Source: JAQVHD01 sp035369485 (lineage in GTDB: Bacteria > Patescibacteriota > Minisyncoccia > UBA6257 > JAAZHW01). Taken from it: 64,000 bases of DNA. Shown here piece by piece: positions 34,664-43,917 of the stretch. A program made the position numbers and the translations under genes. Within the stretch, counting starts at the first letter, position 1; every line of letters begins with the position of its first letter. The notes under the pieces were generated by a model. The model worked only from the letters and a program-made list of their open reading frames with translations. It had not been told where the DNA came from and did not search any database. Where the stretch lies: contig DAOSMC010000001.1 of NCBI GenBank assembly GCA_035369485.1, forward strand, positions 5,984 through 69,983. Direction: 5' to 3'.

Positions 34664-36537
34664 TGAAAAACATTCGTAATTTTGCCATCATTGCTCATAT
34701 TGATCATGGAAAGTCAACTTTGGCTGATCGTTTTTTGGAGTTAACCGGCGCAATTGATAAAAGAAAAATGAAAGATCAGTTTTTAGACCGTATGGATTTA
34801 GAAAGAGAACGAGGAATAACTATTAAAATGCAGCCAGTTCGGATGATTTATCGTTCTAGAACAAATTCCGAATATATTCTTAATTTAATTGATACCCCCG
34901 GTCATGTAGATTTTAGTTATGAGGTTTCTCGAAGTCTGGCGGCGGTGGAAGGAGCGATTCTTTTAGTTGATGCAACGCAGGGTATTCAAGCGCAAACAAT
35001 GGGCAATTATCAATTAGCTAAAAAACAAGAACTCACTATTATTCCAGTCATTAATAAGATAGATTTACCTAATGCCCAAATTGAAGAGGTAGAAAAACAA
35101 ATTATGGATTTATGCGGTATTAGCCAAAAAGAAATTTATAAGGTATCAGCTAAAACAGGCGAAGGGGTTGAAGAATTGCTTCAGGCAGTTATTGAAAAAA
35201 TTCCTTCACCAACTGAATCTGACAAAAAGCCTTTACGAGCGCTTGTTTTCGATTCCATCTACGATAATCATAGAGGCGTTATTTCTTATGTACGTATTGT
35301 TGATGGAGAAGTTAGAGGCGGTGAGACGGGTTTTTTGATGGCTTCGGAAACTCTTTTTAAAGTTGCTGAGGTGGGAATTTTTAGGCCTTGGTTAGAGAAA
35401 ACAGAAATTCTTTCGAGTGGGGAAATAGGATATATTGTGACAGGACTAAAAGAACCTGTGAAGGTGAGAGTAGGAGATACAATAACAAAATTTAAAAAAT
35501 CTTCTCCTAGTTATAGTAGTGCAAATTCGAAAAATAAAAATGATAAAATAATTAAAGAAACGGGAAAAAATAAGTACTTATCAATTGCCGGAGTAGAAAG
35601 ATTGCCGGGGTATAAAGAGCCAGAACCAATGGTTTTTGCAAGCGTTTATCCAACATCAAATGAAAACATAACGACCCTCAAAAATGCTATTCAGAAATTA
35701 AAACTTAATGATCCTAGTTTGGTTTATAAAACAGAATTCTTTTCTGCTTTGGGTCAAGGATTTTGTTTGGGTTTTTTGGGATTGTTACATTTGGAAATTG
35801 TTAAAGAACGTTTGGAAAGAGAATATAAAGTAGATGTTATTTTTACTACACCCTCAGTCAATTATAAAGTAGTAATGAAAAATGGATTAGTTAAAGATGT
35901 TTTTCGGGCTTCGGATTTTCCAGTTCGCGATCAAATCGAAAAAATTTTAGAACCGTGGGTTCGCTTGGAAATTATTACGCCGTTGAATTTTGTTGGAGCC
36001 GTAATGCAATTGAAAGATCGGCACCGTTTAAATTATTTAACCACTCAATATTTAGGAACACTGATAATTTTAGTTTTCGAAGCCCCATTAAGCGAAATCA
36101 TTATTAATTTTTACGACAAATTAAAAAGCGCAACGGAAGGATATGCCTCAATGAGTTATGAATTTTTAGAATATCGCGAAGGAGATCTTGTTAAATTAGA
36201 GATTTTGTTAGCTGGCGATAAAGAAGAAAGTTTGGCAAAAATTGTTCACCGCCGTTTTTTAGAAGAAGAAGCGAGAAAAATGGTTGAAAAATTAAGAAGT
36301 GTTTTACCGCGCGAAAATTTTGCTGTTGCAATTCAGGCAGTAGCTGAAAATCGAATTATTGCTCGGGAGACTTTGCCTGCTTTAAAAAAAGATGTGACCG
36401 GTTATCTTTATGGAGGCGATCGCACTCGAAAAATGAAATTATGGAAAAAACAAAAAGAGGGAAAAAAGCGATTGAAGGAACGAGGAAAAATACGTCTTTC
36501 AACTAAAGCTTATTTGGATATTTTAAAAATGGAATAA
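34663..36537 (+). CDS. lepA: Translation factor LepA (EF-4)
   Basis: 624 residues, GTPase that acts on stalled or initiating ribosomes. G1 AHIDHGKST, G3 DTPGHVDF, G4 NKIDLP and the LepA-specific C-terminus 'LPRENFAVAIQAV...' are present. It carries an unusual ~30-residue hydrophilic insertion at about 278-310 (Ser/Lys/Asn-rich) between domains II and III, with no equivalent in E. coli LepA. Confidence 0.95.
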   Translation: MKNIRNFAIIAHIDHGKSTLADRFLELTGAIDKRKMKDQFLDRMDLERERGITIKMQPVRMIYRSRTNSEYILNLIDTPGHVDFSYEVSRSLAAVEGAILLVDATQGIQAQTMGNYQLAKKQELTIIPVINKIDLPNAQIEEVEKQIMDLCGISQKEIYKVSAKTGEGVEELLQAVIEKIPSPTESDKKPLRALVFDSIYDNHRGVISYVRIVDGEVRGGETGFLMASETLFKVAEVGIFRPWLEKTEILSSGEIGYIVTGLKEPVKVRVGDTITKFKKSSPSYSSANSKNKNDKIIKETGKNKYLSIAGVERLPGYKEPEPMVFASVYPTSNENITTLKNAIQKLKLNDPSLVYKTEFFSALGQGFCLGFLGLLHLEIVKERLEREYKVDVIFTTPSVNYKVVMKNGLVKDVFRASDFPVRDQIEKILEPWVRLEIITPLNFVGAVMQLKDRHRLNYLTTQYLGTLIILVFEAPLSEIIINFYDKLKSATEGYASMSYEFLEYREGDLVKLEILLAGDKEESLAKIVHRRFLEEEARKMVEKLRSVLPRENFAVAIQAVAENRIIARETLPALKKDVTGYLYGGDRTRKMKLWKKQKEGKKRLKERGKIRLSTKAYLDILKME

Positions 36538-36655
36538 TGTTCAAGATAAATTTTTTATTCAGCATTAATTAGAAAAGCAATTAATGAAAATTAAAGCGAC
36601 AAGTAAGATTGGTTCGGAATAATTTTTCTTGTTTTTTTATTAGAACTTATTAAAA

Positions 36656-36661
36656 TATAAT
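36656..36661 (+). promoter_or_regulatory. -10 box of the FtsB/DivIC-like gene
   Basis: TATAAT ending five bases before ATG 36667. The expected start site falls on the ATG itself. The -35 region is weak. Confidence 0.5.
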
Positions 36662-36666
36662 AGAAC

Positions 36667-37050
36667 ATGGCTTGGAGATCCAAAATCCTTTTGGTTGTTT
36701 TATTTATAGTGGCATCTTTTACACTAATTTATTTTTATCATCAATTAACACTTGAAAAAAAACTTCAAGCTGACTACGAAGCAATTGTTCAGCGCGTAAA
36801 TGAACTTCAAAAAGAAAATGCTTTATTAGAAGATGAATTGGCAAAAATGGAAAATGAGGAAGAGCTAGAACGATTGGCTCGCGAATTATATGCGTTAAAA
36901 AAACCCGGGGAAAAAGCGATGATTATTCCCCAAGAAGTGATGGAAAAATTAATTGAGGATGATGCGATTCAAAATGTTTCCCCGCAAGCACCTTCCAAAA
37001 TTTCTCAATGGTTTCAAGAAATAAAACATTTTTTCGGTAATTTATTCTAA
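36667..37050 (+). CDS. FtsB/DivIC-like septum formation protein
   Basis: 127 residues. A membrane helix (about 7-24) then a leucine-zipper-like coiled coil (about 28-75) and the ELYALKKPGEKAM segment, typical of the FtsB/DivIC/FtsL group where the coil ends in a short 'KPGE' motif. Such proteins form a trimer with FtsQ and FtsL at the septum. FtsB, DivIC and FtsL cannot be told apart here. Confidence 0.75.
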   Translation: MAWRSKILLVVLFIVASFTLIYFYHQLTLEKKLQADYEAIVQRVNELQKENALLEDELAKMENEEELERLARELYALKKPGEKAMIIPQEVMEKLIEDDAIQNVSPQAPSKISQWFQEIKHFFGNLF

Positions 37051-37080
37051 TTAATGATTAATAAATGTTGGCAGTGAAAT

Positions 37081-37151
37081 GCGAGAGTAGCACAGTGGCA
37101 GTGCGCTTGCTTCCCAAGCAAGATACGCGGGTTCGATTCCCGTCTCTCGCT
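37081..37151 (+). tRNA. tRNA-Gly (anticodon CCC)
   Basis: Full cloverleaf: acceptor GCGAGAG/CTCTCGC, D stem GCAC/GTGC, anticodon stem CTTGC/GCAAG with loop TTCCCAA, T arm with TTCGATT. Discriminator is U. The CCA end is not encoded (TCCT follows), so a CCA-adding enzyme must finish it. Confidence 0.93.
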
Positions 37152-37186
37152 CCTCAGCTGAGAGAAATGTTCTGCTGAAATTCTTT

Positions 37187-37259
37187 GCCGATGTAGCTCA
37201 ATTGGCAGAGCAGTCCCTTCGTAAGGGAAAGGTTGTCGGTTCGACTCCGACCATCGGCT
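37187..37259 (+). tRNA. tRNA-Thr (anticodon CGT)
   Basis: Acceptor GCCGATG/CATCGGC, D stem GCTC/GAGC, anticodon loop TTCGTAA, T loop TTCGACT with stem TCGG/CCGA. Decodes ACG. No encoded CCA. It is 35 bases after tRNA-Gly and 31 bases before prfB. Confidence 0.93.
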
Positions 37260-37290
37260 CTTTAAACAAATTCACTAAACTAAAAATTTT

Positions 37291-38427
37291 ATGAATGATT
37301 TAAAATCGAAAATTCAAGAAATTCGCAATAATATTAAAAAATTGGAAAAAGAGATTGATTTAGAAAAAAAGAAATTAGAGCTGGAAGAATTGAATAAAAA
37401 AATGAGCCGGCCAGATTTTTGGAAAGTACCGGAAGAAACAGTTGATATTTTAAAGAGAGTCAAAGAATTAAAAGGTGAGATTAATTTTTGGATGGAACTA
37501 GAGAAAAAATTAGATGAAGTCGAAGATTTATCTGAATCAATTGATTCAGATAAATCTTCGGCCGACCTTGAAAATCAACTGATAAATTTAGAAAAGCAAA
37601 TTGAAGATAAAAAACTTGAAATTTTTCTTTCCGACCCTTATGACAAAAATGAGGCCATTATGATTTTAACAGCTGGCCAAGGCGGACGCGATGCGGAAGA
37701 TTTTTGTCGAATGCTTTTTAGGATGTATAGTAATTATTTTGCAAAGAAAAAATGGCCTTATCAAATATTATATCAGCATTTTTCAGAAGAGCCGGGTGGT
37801 TCTAAGGATGCGGGAGGAGAAATGGGTTTGAAGAATATTTCCTTAGAAATCAACACGCCTTATGCTTATGGTTTTTTGAAAAATGAGTCAGGCGTTCATC
37901 GATTAGTTAGAATTTCTCCTTTTGATGCAAAAAAACAGCGTCACACTTCTTTTGTTTTAGTGGAAGTTTTGCCGCAAATAGAAGAAATTGATTTAAAAGA
38001 CATTGAATTAAGAGATGAAGATTTAAAAATAGAATTTATGCGTTCATCAGGTCCAGGTGGTCAGAATGTTAATAAAAGAGAAACGGCTGTGAGAATAGTG
38101 CATTTGCCTACAGGATTAATGGCCGTTTGTCAATCAGAGCGTTCACAGCAGCAAAATAGAGAAAAAGCGCTTCATCTTCTAAAATTGAAAATTTTTAACG
38201 CTTTACAGCAACAAAAAGAAACAGAACGAAAGAATTTACGAAAACGCATAGAGCCATCCTGGGGAAATCAAATTCGCAATTATGTTTTGCAGCCTTATAA
38301 ATTAGTGAAGGATTTACGAACTAATGTTGAAACTTCTAATATAGACGCTGTTCTTGATGGCGAAATAGATAATTTTATAAAAGCAGAAATGTTATTAAAT
38401 TTAAACCCTTCTTCTAAGAGAAAATAG
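37291..38427 (+). CDS. prfB: Peptide chain release factor 2
   Basis: 378 residues. The stop-codon reading motif is SPF (RISPFDAKKQ), which marks RF2 (UAA and UGA), and the peptidyl-release GGQ loop is SSGPGGQNVNK. The N-terminal coiled coil is normal. There is no in-frame TGA or -1/+1 shift site near codon 25, so the autoregulatory frameshift of many RF2 genes is absent. Its presence confirms UGA is a stop codon here. Confidence 0.96.
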   Translation: MNDLKSKIQEIRNNIKKLEKEIDLEKKKLELEELNKKMSRPDFWKVPEETVDILKRVKELKGEINFWMELEKKLDEVEDLSESIDSDKSSADLENQLINLEKQIEDKKLEIFLSDPYDKNEAIMILTAGQGGRDAEDFCRMLFRMYSNYFAKKKWPYQILYQHFSEEPGGSKDAGGEMGLKNISLEINTPYAYGFLKNESGVHRLVRISPFDAKKQRHTSFVLVEVLPQIEEIDLKDIELRDEDLKIEFMRSSGPGGQNVNKRETAVRIVHLPTGLMAVCQSERSQQQNREKALHLLKLKIFNALQQQKETERKNLRKRIEPSWGNQIRNYVLQPYKLVKDLRTNVETSNIDAVLDGEIDNFIKAEMLLNLNPSSKRK

Positions 38428-38519
38428 AAAATTTTAGATTTCTCTGTTTACGGATGGACGACTGAGTAAGCAAAGTTTAGATTTGCGCGTTTAATTTTAA
38501 ATATTTATTGTTTTTTGAT

Positions 38520-38548
38520 TTGCAAAAATATTCTTGAAGTGCTAAAAT
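38520..38548 (+). promoter_or_regulatory. Promoter of ftsEX
   Basis: TTGCAA, 17 bases, TAAAAT (38543-38548), 10 bases before the ftsE ATG. Confidence 0.55.
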
Positions 38549-38558
38549 AAATATTAAT

Positions 38559-39251
38559 ATGAATGAAGAGTTGGTTTATTTTCAAAATGTGACAAAAGTG
38601 TATAATAGTCATACAGTAGCCCTTGATAATATCAATATCAAGATAATGCGAGAAGAGTTTGTGGCTATTGTGGGAAAATCGGGCGCTGGAAAATCGACGC
38701 TTCTCAAATTGTTAATTGGCGAAGAGAAGCCTACAAAAGGAAGAATATTTTTTGAAAAACAAGATGTTTCTCGTTTATCATATAAAGAATTACCTCAGTT
38801 GCGCAGGCAGATAGGTATGATTTTTCAGGACTTTAAGCTTTTACCAGATAAAACTGCTTTTGAAAATGTAGCTTTTGCGTTGGAAGTAGCTGGTTATCGT
38901 CCTAAAGAAATTAAAGAAACCGTTCCTCAGATGCTCGAACTCGTAGGATTAAAGAATAAAATTTTTAATTTTCCTCATGAATTATCGGGTGGAGAAAAAC
39001 AGCGAGTAGCTATTGCTCGTGCGCTTATCAACAAACCTGACCTTTTAATTGCCGACGAGCCAACAGGCAATTTAGATCCTATTAATACTGCCGAAATTAT
39101 TAAACTTTTACTTAAAATTAATGAATTAAAAACAACGGTTATTTTGGCAACGCATAATAAAAATGTAGTGGATATGCTGAATACGCGAGTGATTTCTTTA
39201 GATAATGGTCGAGTTATTCGTGATGAGGAAGAAGGTCAATTTATTATTTAA
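38559..39251 (+). CDS. ftsE: Cell division ATP-binding protein FtsE
   Basis: 230 residues, ABC-type ATPase. Walker A GKSGAGKST (about 39-47), Q-loop DFKLLP, signature LSGGEKQRVAIARAL, Walker B LLIADEPTGNLD and the switch histidine in LATHNK. With FtsX it signals to peptidoglycan hydrolases at the septum. Six bases separate it from ftsX. Confidence 0.96.
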   Translation: MNEELVYFQNVTKVYNSHTVALDNINIKIMREEFVAIVGKSGAGKSTLLKLLIGEEKPTKGRIFFEKQDVSRLSYKELPQLRRQIGMIFQDFKLLPDKTAFENVAFALEVAGYRPKEIKETVPQMLELVGLKNKIFNFPHELSGGEKQRVAIARALINKPDLLIADEPTGNLDPINTAEIIKLLLKINELKTTVILATHNKNVVDMLNTRVISLDNGRVIRDEEEGQFII

Positions 39252-39257
39252 AGATCT

Positions 39258-40166
39258 ATGTTTGTATTTTTAGCGAGGATTATCAAGTATGGTTTTCAAA
39301 GTTTTTGGCGCAATGGTTTATTGTCTAGTGCGACAGTAGCCATTATGACCTTAACGCTTCTTTTGTGTTCTGGATTAATCATTTTTGGCAATGCCGGAAA
39401 TGTTGTTTTGCAAAGTCTAGAAAGTAAAATTGACGTTAGCGTTTATTTTAAAACTAATGTTGGTGAAAATCAGATTTTAGCCATTAAAAAAAATATTGAA
39501 CAATTAGATGAGGTGGCTAGTGTCGAATACATATCTCAAGAAGATGCTCTTGCGACTTTTAAAGAAAGACATAAAGACGATCCCGTTATCATTCAATCTT
39601 TAGAAGAGCTCGGTTATAATCCTTTATCTGCCTCTTTAAACATTAGAGCTAAAAATCCACGCAATTACGAGGGTATTGCAAATTACTTGGAAAAAGAAAT
39701 TCCTTCTGAATTTATTGATAAAATTAATTATAGTCAGAATCAGATTATTATTGATCGTTTAAACAAAATTATAAGCGCTTTTCAAACAGGTGGATTGATT
39801 GCAGTTGGCGTTTTGGCTTTGGTTGCTTTTTTGATCACTTTTAATACAATTCGTTTGGCTATTTATTCTAACAGAGAATCCATAGGTATTATGCGATTAG
39901 TAGGTGCTTCGGGTTCGCTAATCCGAGGGCCTTATGTAGTAGAAGCTTTCATTATTGCGTTAGCTTCTACAATATTATCTTCGATTTTACTTATTCCTAT
40001 TTTGTATTCTATTGCGCCTTACTTTAATAATTTTATTCCTGAATTTAATATTATTGAATATTTCTGGAGTCATTTCTTTTATCTTTTTGGTATTCAATTT
40101 CTTGTTGGCTTGGCTTTGGCTATTCTTTCTAGTGTTATTGCTATTAGAAAATATCTGAAAGTATAG
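39258..40166 (+). CDS. ftsX: Cell division membrane protein FtsX
   Basis: 302 residues, four predicted membrane helices (one near the N-terminus, three in the C-terminal part), with the large extracytoplasmic loop between helices 1 and 2 containing 'VASVEYISQEDAL'. The C-terminal IRLAIYSNRESIGIMRLVGAS is the FtsX hallmark. Confidence 0.95.
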   Translation: MFVFLARIIKYGFQSFWRNGLLSSATVAIMTLTLLLCSGLIIFGNAGNVVLQSLESKIDVSVYFKTNVGENQILAIKKNIEQLDEVASVEYISQEDALATFKERHKDDPVIIQSLEELGYNPLSASLNIRAKNPRNYEGIANYLEKEIPSEFIDKINYSQNQIIIDRLNKIISAFQTGGLIAVGVLALVAFLITFNTIRLAIYSNRESIGIMRLVGASGSLIRGPYVVEAFIIALASTILSSILLIPILYSIAPYFNNFIPEFNIIEYFWSHFFYLFGIQFLVGLALAILSSVIAIRKYLKV

Positions 40167-40323
40167 AGCAATATCAGAAGTTGAATATTTCTAATTGAGA
40201 GGATAAGAGATTAAAATAAAAATATAAAATATGCCATTGTTATTAGAAATAGTCTAATGGAAAACACAAGACTTTTTTAAATCTTGTCCGCTCTTTTAAA
40301 CTTCAACTTTAAATTTTGATTTT
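40167..40323. other. Gene-free segment before tRNA-Gln
   Basis: Holds two short hairpins, 40242-40258 (ATTAGA/TCTAAT) and 40265-40286 (ACAAGA/TCTTGT). No gene recognised. Confidence 0.35.
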
Positions 40324-40394
40324 TGCGGGGTCGTCTAATGGTAGGACACGGCGCTCTGGACGCCGGTATCTTGGTTCGAATCCAAGCCCCGCAG
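40324..40394 (+). tRNA. tRNA-Gln (anticodon CTG)
   Basis: Acceptor TGCGGGG/CCCCGCA, D stem with GTCTAATGGTAGGAC, anticodon stem CGGCG/CGCCG with loop CTCTGGA, T arm CTTGG/CCAAG. Discriminator is G. No encoded CCA. Confidence 0.92.
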
Positions 40395-40500
40395 CTTTGG
40401 AAAGAACGTGAAGAAAATCGGAGAATTACTTAGTTTGGCCGAAAAGAAAAAATTGATGTATATACTCAAAATTTTAGCGATAAAATCTTACACTTTTTGT

Positions 40501-40528
40501 TTGCGCTGAGGAATTTTATTTTTATAAT
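40501..40528 (+). promoter_or_regulatory. Possible promoter of the half-size MFS gene
   Basis: TTGCGC, 16 bases, TATAAT (40523-40528), nine bases before ATG 40538. Confidence 0.45.
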
Positions 40529-40537
40529 AATATTTAG

Positions 40538-41119
40538 ATGAGTAAGACGGTTAAAATTTTAATTTTATCGGACTTTATTATTATTTCAGCCTTCGGTTTT
40601 TTAAATCCTATTTTTGCGCTTTTTCTTACTGATAAAATTGCTGGCGGAACAATTGAGACTGTTGGTTATGCAACAGCTTTTTATTGGGTAGCAGCTGTGC
40701 TGGTGCGTTTACCATTGGCTCGACGTGTAGATAGTACTAAATCCGAAAAGGACGATTTCTATTTTATGATTCTTGGTTCTATCCTAATTTCATTAGTTCC
40801 ATTTTTGTATATATTTAGTACTCAAATCTGGCATATTTATCTTATTCAGGCTCTTTATGGATTAGGGTATTCTTTGCGATTACCCGGTTGGTATGCAATG
40901 TTTAGTCGACATATGCGAAAAGGAAGAGAGGGATACGAATGGAGTGTTAATAGTATGGTAGCGGGACTGGGTTCAGCAATTACCGCAGCGCTGGGTGGTG
41001 TATTGGTGGGACGACTGGGATTTGATGTGCTTTTTCTTTTTATTGGACTGCTGAGCGTTTTTGGTTCTATTGTTTTGGTTTTTTTGTATTACATATTAGA
41101 GCCAAATCACCATGTTTAA
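40538..41119 (+). CDS. Half-length major facilitator superfamily-like membrane protein
   Basis: 193 residues with about six membrane helices, half the usual 12 of MFS transporters. The loop after helix 2 has PLARRVDSTKSEKDD, an MFS motif A-like segment (normally G-x-x-x-D-R-x-G-R-R). The frame ends cleanly with TAA and no second half follows, so it is either a decayed transporter or a half-transporter that works as a dimer. Substrate unknown. Confidence 0.55.
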   Translation: MSKTVKILILSDFIIISAFGFLNPIFALFLTDKIAGGTIETVGYATAFYWVAAVLVRLPLARRVDSTKSEKDDFYFMILGSILISLVPFLYIFSTQIWHIYLIQALYGLGYSLRLPGWYAMFSRHMRKGREGYEWSVNSMVAGLGSAITAALGGVLVGRLGFDVLFLFIGLLSVFGSIVLVFLYYILEPNHHV

Positions 41120-41293
41120 TTTAAATTAAGGTTATCAATAGAAAATGCATGTTTAGATTGAGGCGAAAAGTAGTTGAATTTAAAACATATTCATTTTCAT
41201 TGTTTTTATTCTATTCGGAGAATTAAATTCGCGGACTTTAGAAGGAAATAGGGAATTAATAAAAAATTAGCCATTTTTTATTTGCTTTAGTTT

Positions 41294-41322
41294 TTGGAAT
41301 TACAGATTAATTATAGTATAAT
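41294..41322 (+). promoter_or_regulatory. Promoter of the aldolase gene
   Basis: TTGGAA, 17 bases, TATAAT (41317-41322). The ATG lies 27 bases downstream. Confidence 0.6.
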
Positions 41323-41349
41323 TTATTTAGTCGATAAAAAATATTGAGT

Positions 41350-42108
41350 ATGAAGGATTTTTTACAAAAAATTACTATAGATGGTAGGGCGATGTATTTG
41401 GCTTATGATCATGGTTTTGAGCATGGACCAATAGACCTTCCCAACCAATCAATAAACCCAGATTATATTTTAAATATTGCTGTTGAGGGTGGTTATAATG
41501 CGATTATTCTTCAAAGGGGGTTAGCTGAAAAATATTATACCGGTACTAAATATCAAAAACAGATTCCTTTAATTTTAAAAATTAATGGGAAAGCTAATAT
41601 CTGGCAAGGCGGTGACGTTTATTCTTATCAAAATTGTTCTGTTAAATATGCAAAAACGTTAGGAGCGAGCGCAGTGGGTTATACTATTTATTTGGGTTCT
41701 GCTCACGATGGAAAAATGTTTTCTGATTTTGGAAAGATAGTTGAAGAGGCGCATCAACTAAACATGGCAGCAATTGCTTGGGTTTATCCTCGCGGCGAAT
41801 TTGTTAAAGATGAAGTTTCAAAAGAAATTACGGCTTATGCTGCCCGAATAGGTTTAGAGTTAGGAGCGGATATGGTGAAAATAAAATATTCTGGTTCCAA
41901 AGAAAATTTTGCATATGCAGTGAAGGCGGCTGGCAAAACAAAAGTAGTTTTATCTGGCGGTCCTAAAGTGAATGATGAGGAATTTTTACAAATAACAAAA
42001 GACGTGATGGCAGCAGGTGCTAGCGGTGTAGCGGTTGGAAGAAATGTGTGGCAGCATAGTGAACCTCTAAAAATAACGAAGAAAATAAAAGAGATAATTT
42101 TTAGTTAG
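41350..42108 (+). CDS. Class I fructose-bisphosphate aldolase, DhnA/archaeal type
   Basis: 252 residues. (beta/alpha)8 aldolase of the DeoC/FbaB-like group: YDHGFEHGP near the N-terminus, the Schiff-base lysine in ADMVKIKYSG, and LSGGPKV with GVAVGRNVWQ (phosphate site) near the C-terminus. It splits fructose 1,6-bisphosphate in glycolysis or gluconeogenesis. I use ATG 41350 rather than TTG 41344. Confidence 0.88.
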   Translation: MKDFLQKITIDGRAMYLAYDHGFEHGPIDLPNQSINPDYILNIAVEGGYNAIILQRGLAEKYYTGTKYQKQIPLILKINGKANIWQGGDVYSYQNCSVKYAKTLGASAVGYTIYLGSAHDGKMFSDFGKIVEEAHQLNMAAIAWVYPRGEFVKDEVSKEITAYAARIGLELGADMVKIKYSGSKENFAYAVKAAGKTKVVLSGGPKVNDEEFLQITKDVMAAGASGVAVGRNVWQHSEPLKITKKIKEIIFS

Positions 42109-42138
42109 TTAATCCACATTTTAAGTTAGCAAGACCAC

Positions 42139-42166
42139 TTGACTTTATTTAAAATTGGAATAAAAT
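42139..42166 (+). promoter_or_regulatory. Promoter of tuf and the ribosomal protein cluster
   Basis: TTGACT (42139-42144), 16 bases, TAAAAT (42161-42166). The arrangement (16-base spacing, TAAAAT) is shared with the 23S promoter at 61078. The leader to the tuf ATG is about 70 bases, longer than for most genes here. Confidence 0.65.
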
Positions 42167-42242
42167 TTCTATAAATTGAGAAATAAAAAGGCTTTGTCAT
42201 ATTTTTATTACTCAATAGTCGATTAAAATAATTTTTAAAAAA

Positions 42243-43442
42243 ATGGCAGAAAAAAAGAAATTTGAACGAAAAAAGCCACACGTTAATGTAGGAACCATTG
42301 GTCATATTGACCATGGAAAAACCACTTTAACGGCGGCTATTTTACACGTTTTAAGTTTTAAGGGTTTGGTTGAAAAAGTCGAAGGCGTTGATCAGATTGA
42401 TAATGCTCCGGAAGAAAAAGCACGAGGCATTACAATTGCTTTGCATCACTCAGAATACGAGTCAGAAAAAAGACATTATGCACATATTGATGCGCCAGGG
42501 CATGCTGATTATATCAAAAACATGATTACAGGTGCAGCTCAGATGGATGGTGCAATTTTGGTGGTTTCAGCCGCTGATGGTCCAATGCCTCAAACGCGAG
42601 AGCATATTCTTTTAGCGCGACAAGTTGGCGTACCGGCTATTATAGTTTTTCTTAACAAGATTGATCAAGTAAGCGACCCGGAATTAATTGATTTGGTTGA
42701 AAACGAAGTTCGAGAACTTTTAACAAAATATCAATTTCCAGGTAATGAAGTTCCGGTTATTCGTGGATCAGCGTTGGCAGCACTTAATGCCAAATCATTG
42801 GATGATCCAGCCTGTAAGCCCATTTTAGATTTAATTGAGGCAATGGATAATTATATTCCACAACCAGTTCGAGAAATTGATAAACCATTCTTAATGCCTA
42901 TTGAGGATATATTTTCTATTGAGGGGCGTGGAACAGTTGTAACAGGAAGAGTTGAAAGAGGTATTTTGAAAACAAATGAAGAGGTTGAAGTGGTTGGTTT
43001 AAGGCCGACAATTAAAACGGTAGTTACCGGTATTGAAATGTTTAATAAAACATTAGACGAAGCTCAAGCGGGTGATAATGTAGGAATTTTATTGCGTGGT
43101 TTGAAAAAAGAAGATGTAGAAAGGGGACAAGTAATTGCTAAACCAGGAACAGTGACGCCGCATACAGAATTTGAAGCAGAAGCTTATATTCTCACCAAAG
43201 AAGAAGGAGGTCGGCATACCCCATTTTTTACCGGTTATAAACCTCAATTTTATATTCGGACTACTGATGTAACAGGCGAGGTTACTTTACCTCAAGGAAT
43301 TGAAATGGTAATGCCGGGCGATAATGCTCATTTGATTGTAAAATTAATTGCACCGGTGGCATTGGAAGAACAACAGCGTTTTGCTATTCGCGAGGGTGGC
43401 AGAACTGTAGGCGCGGGCGTTGTTTCAAAAATTATTAAATAA
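42243..43442 (+). CDS. tuf: Elongation factor Tu
   Basis: 399 residues, GTPase that delivers aminoacyl-tRNA. G1 [10 protein letters not shown] (most bacteria GHVDHGKT), switch [15 protein letters not shown] (most have RGITINTAHVEYET), G3 DAPGHADY, G4 NKID. The switch I change is unusual for a highly conserved segment. Domains II and III are normal. First gene of the long ribosomal protein run. Confidence 0.97.
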   Translation: MAEKKKFERKKPHVNVGTIGHIDHGKTTLTAAILHVLSFKGLVEKVEGVDQIDNAPEEKARGITIALHHSEYESEKRHYAHIDAPGHADYIKNMITGAAQMDGAILVVSAADGPMPQTREHILLARQVGVPAIIVFLNKIDQVSDPELIDLVENEVRELLTKYQFPGNEVPVIRGSALAALNAKSLDDPACKPILDLIEAMDNYIPQPVREIDKPFLMPIEDIFSIEGRGTVVTGRVERGILKTNEEVEVVGLRPTIKTVVTGIEMFNKTLDEAQAGDNVGILLRGLKKEDVERGQVIAKPGTVTPHTEFEAEAYILTKEEGGRHTPFFTGYKPQFYIRTTDVTGEVTLPQGIEMVMPGDNAHLIVKLIAPVALEEQQRFAIREGGRTVGAGVVSKIIK

Positions 43443-43462
43443 CTAGCTCTTTTGGAACTGCA

Positions 43463-43786
43463 ATGTCTAAATCAAATGAAAACCAACAGAAAATAAGAAT
43501 TAAGTTAAAAGCTTATGATCATAAGGTGCTAGATAATTCTTGTAAACAAATTTTTGAAACAGCTAATCGTTACGTGAAAGATATTATTGGGCCTATTCCC
43601 TTGCCGACAGAAATCAAACGCTATACTGTTAATCGTTCGACGTTCATTGATAAAAATTCTCGAGAGCAATTTGAAATTCGTATTCATAAAAGATTGATAG
43701 ATATCCTCAACCCCAATCAGAAACTTATTGATGCCTTGATGAATCTTAATTTGCCGGCGGGGGTAGATATTGAAATTAAGATGTAG
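43463..43786 (+). CDS. rpsJ: 30S ribosomal protein S10
   Basis: 107 residues. [15 protein letters not shown] at the start, GPIPLPT and the [12 protein letters not shown] segments are typical. A nested hairpin follows in the 131-base gap before rplC. Confidence 0.97.
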   Translation: MSKSNENQQKIRIKLKAYDHKVLDNSCKQIFETANRYVKDIIGPIPLPTEIKRYTVNRSTFIDKNSREQFEIRIHKRLIDILNPNQKLIDALMNLNLPAGVDIEIKM

Positions 43787-43801
43787 GTTTTTGGAGGAAA
43801 C

Positions 43802-43869
43802 AAATAAATGCCGGGTATGCTCTTTAGAGCCAGCAATGATTCTAAAGAGTTCCTCCCCGGCATTTATTT
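43802..43869 (+). promoter_or_regulatory. Nested hairpin between rpsJ and rplC
   Basis: Outer stem of 14 bp (43802-43815 with 43856-43869; AAATAAATGCCGGG and its complement) enclosing an inner 9-bp hairpin (43820-43828 with 43841-43849, loop GCCAGCAATGAT). The elements are separated by short bulges. It lies in the only large gap of the S10 cluster, and could be a ribosomal-protein (for example L4) binding leader, a processing site or an attenuator. Confidence 0.6.
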
Positions 43870-43917
43870 ATCTAAAATATTGATAAAAAATAATTTATTT
43901 TTAAAATATCAGACAAT

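Noticed and set aside
36563..36586. CATTAATT/AATTAATG hairpin after lepA as terminator
   Set aside because: AT-only stem without a T-run; too weak to call.
37291..37400. Programmed frameshift in prfB
   Set aside because: The frame is continuous with no early TGA and no shift site.
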